NCBI GenBank assembly: GCA_007132145.1
Contig: SLPE01000170.1
Span: 1-5,946 of the forward strand
Source: Candidatus Izemoplasma sp.
Lineage (GTDB): Bacteria > Bacillota_I > Bacilli_A > Izemoplasmatales > Izemoplasmataceae
Direction of reading: 5' to 3'
DNA: 5,946 nucleotides
Shown piece after piece: positions 5,640 to 5,946 of the stretch. Under the pieces are notes generated by a model. The model did not search any database. It was not told where the DNA came from and saw only the letters and a list, made by a program, of their open reading frames with translations. Both the position numbers and the translations under genes were made by a program. Numbering within the stretch: position 1 is the stretch's first letter; the number at the start of each line of letters is the position of its first letter.

Positions 5640-5946
5640 CATTTCCGGTACAAGGGCCGTTTGTCGGTCAGGCGTTTCACGCCCGCTTTGACCTTTTCGA
5701 GAACGTCCTCGTTTTCGGGATTCATGAGCGTATCAAGAATGAGATGCGCAACGACGCGCATGTCTTCCTCGTCGAATCCCCGGGTCGTGAGCGCCGGTGT
5801 GCCGAGACGGACGCCGCTCGTGATGAACGGTTTTTCCGGGTCGTTGGGCACGGTGTTCTTATTGCTGGTGATGTTCACCTTCTCGAGCGCCTTCTCCGCT
5901 TGCAGTCCGGTCAATCCCGTCAAGGACTTGACCTCGACGAGCACGA
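5639..5946 (-). CDS. glyA: Serine hydroxymethyltransferase, C-terminal part (5' end outside window)
   Basis: GlyA is the PLP enzyme that interconverts serine and glycine and supplies one-carbon units to tetrahydrofolate in the cytoplasm. About 101 of the usual 410-420 residues are visible. Recognisable are [21 protein letters not shown] at the window edge, [16 protein letters not shown], and [15 protein letters not shown] with the conserved arginine that contacts the substrate carboxylate, then EEDM and the final helix. The GTG at 5944 is an internal valine codon of the complete gene, not a start. The active-site lysine and the PLP-binding N-terminal two thirds lie outside. The TGA (5641-5639) is 13 nt from the hslO stop, so the two genes are convergent and nearly touch. 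Nothing unusual is visible in the part shown. Confidence 0.93.
   Translation of the reverse strand, partial: VLVEVKSLTGLTGLQAEKALEKVNITSNKNTVPNDPEKPFITSGVRLGTPALTTRGFDEEDMRVVAHLILDTLMNPENEDVLEKVKAGVKRLTDKRPLYRK

Noticed and set aside
1..5946. Alternative genetic code (TGA as Trp), considered because of possible Mollicutes affinity
   Set aside because: TGA ends six of the seven genes at the expected family lengths and tryptophan is encoded by TGG, so the standard code applies.

Overview
The window looks like ordinary chromosomal DNA from a bacterium of the Bacillota (Firmicutes) or a close relative. The reasons are strong AGGAG-type ribosome binding sites, a TTG start, extended -10 promoters, short intrinsic terminators, and an HflX / Hsp33 / DusB gene set that resembles Bacillus-type proteins. 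Base composition is GC-rich for that group, with many GAC, GTC, CTC and CGC codons, and this bias produces long meaningless antisense reading frames. TGA serves as a stop codon in six of the seven genes, so the standard code applies and a Mycoplasma-type code does not. I cannot name the genus.

Layout, left to right. Positions 1-3079 (+ strand) hold a tight run of three genes: the 3' end of hflX (ribosome-splitting GTPase), a complete two-domain ABC-F ATPase, and a TYW1-like (COG0731-type) radical SAM protein that starts at TTG. The gaps are 3 and 18 nt, so they are probably one transcription unit. It ends at an A/T-flanked hairpin at 3098-3125 that can work in both directions. Positions 3141-4645 (- strand) hold dus (tRNA-dihydrouridine synthase) followed by a small thioredoxin-like lipoprotein. 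The lipoprotein has its own extended -10 promoter, surrounded by several inverted repeats. From a divergent intergenic region of about 90 bp, hslO (Hsp33) is read on the + strand (4738-5625). It converges on the 3' end of glyA (- strand, cut by the window edge). The two convergent genes share one terminator hairpin that overlaps the hslO stop codon.

Functionally the window is about translation and proteostasis: HflX and ABC-F proteins act on stalled or drug-bound ribosomes, DusB modifies tRNA, the radical SAM protein belongs to a group related to a tRNA-modifying enzyme, and Hsp33 is a redox-switched holdase chaperone. The lipoprotein would add an extracytoplasmic thiol function. I see no mobile element, CRISPR array, tRNA or rRNA. 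Nothing here is clearly a new system. The points most worth a second look are the hflX / ABC-F / radical SAM operon, the unusual second ATPase site of the ABC-F protein, and a pair of identical dyads upstream of the lipoprotein gene.
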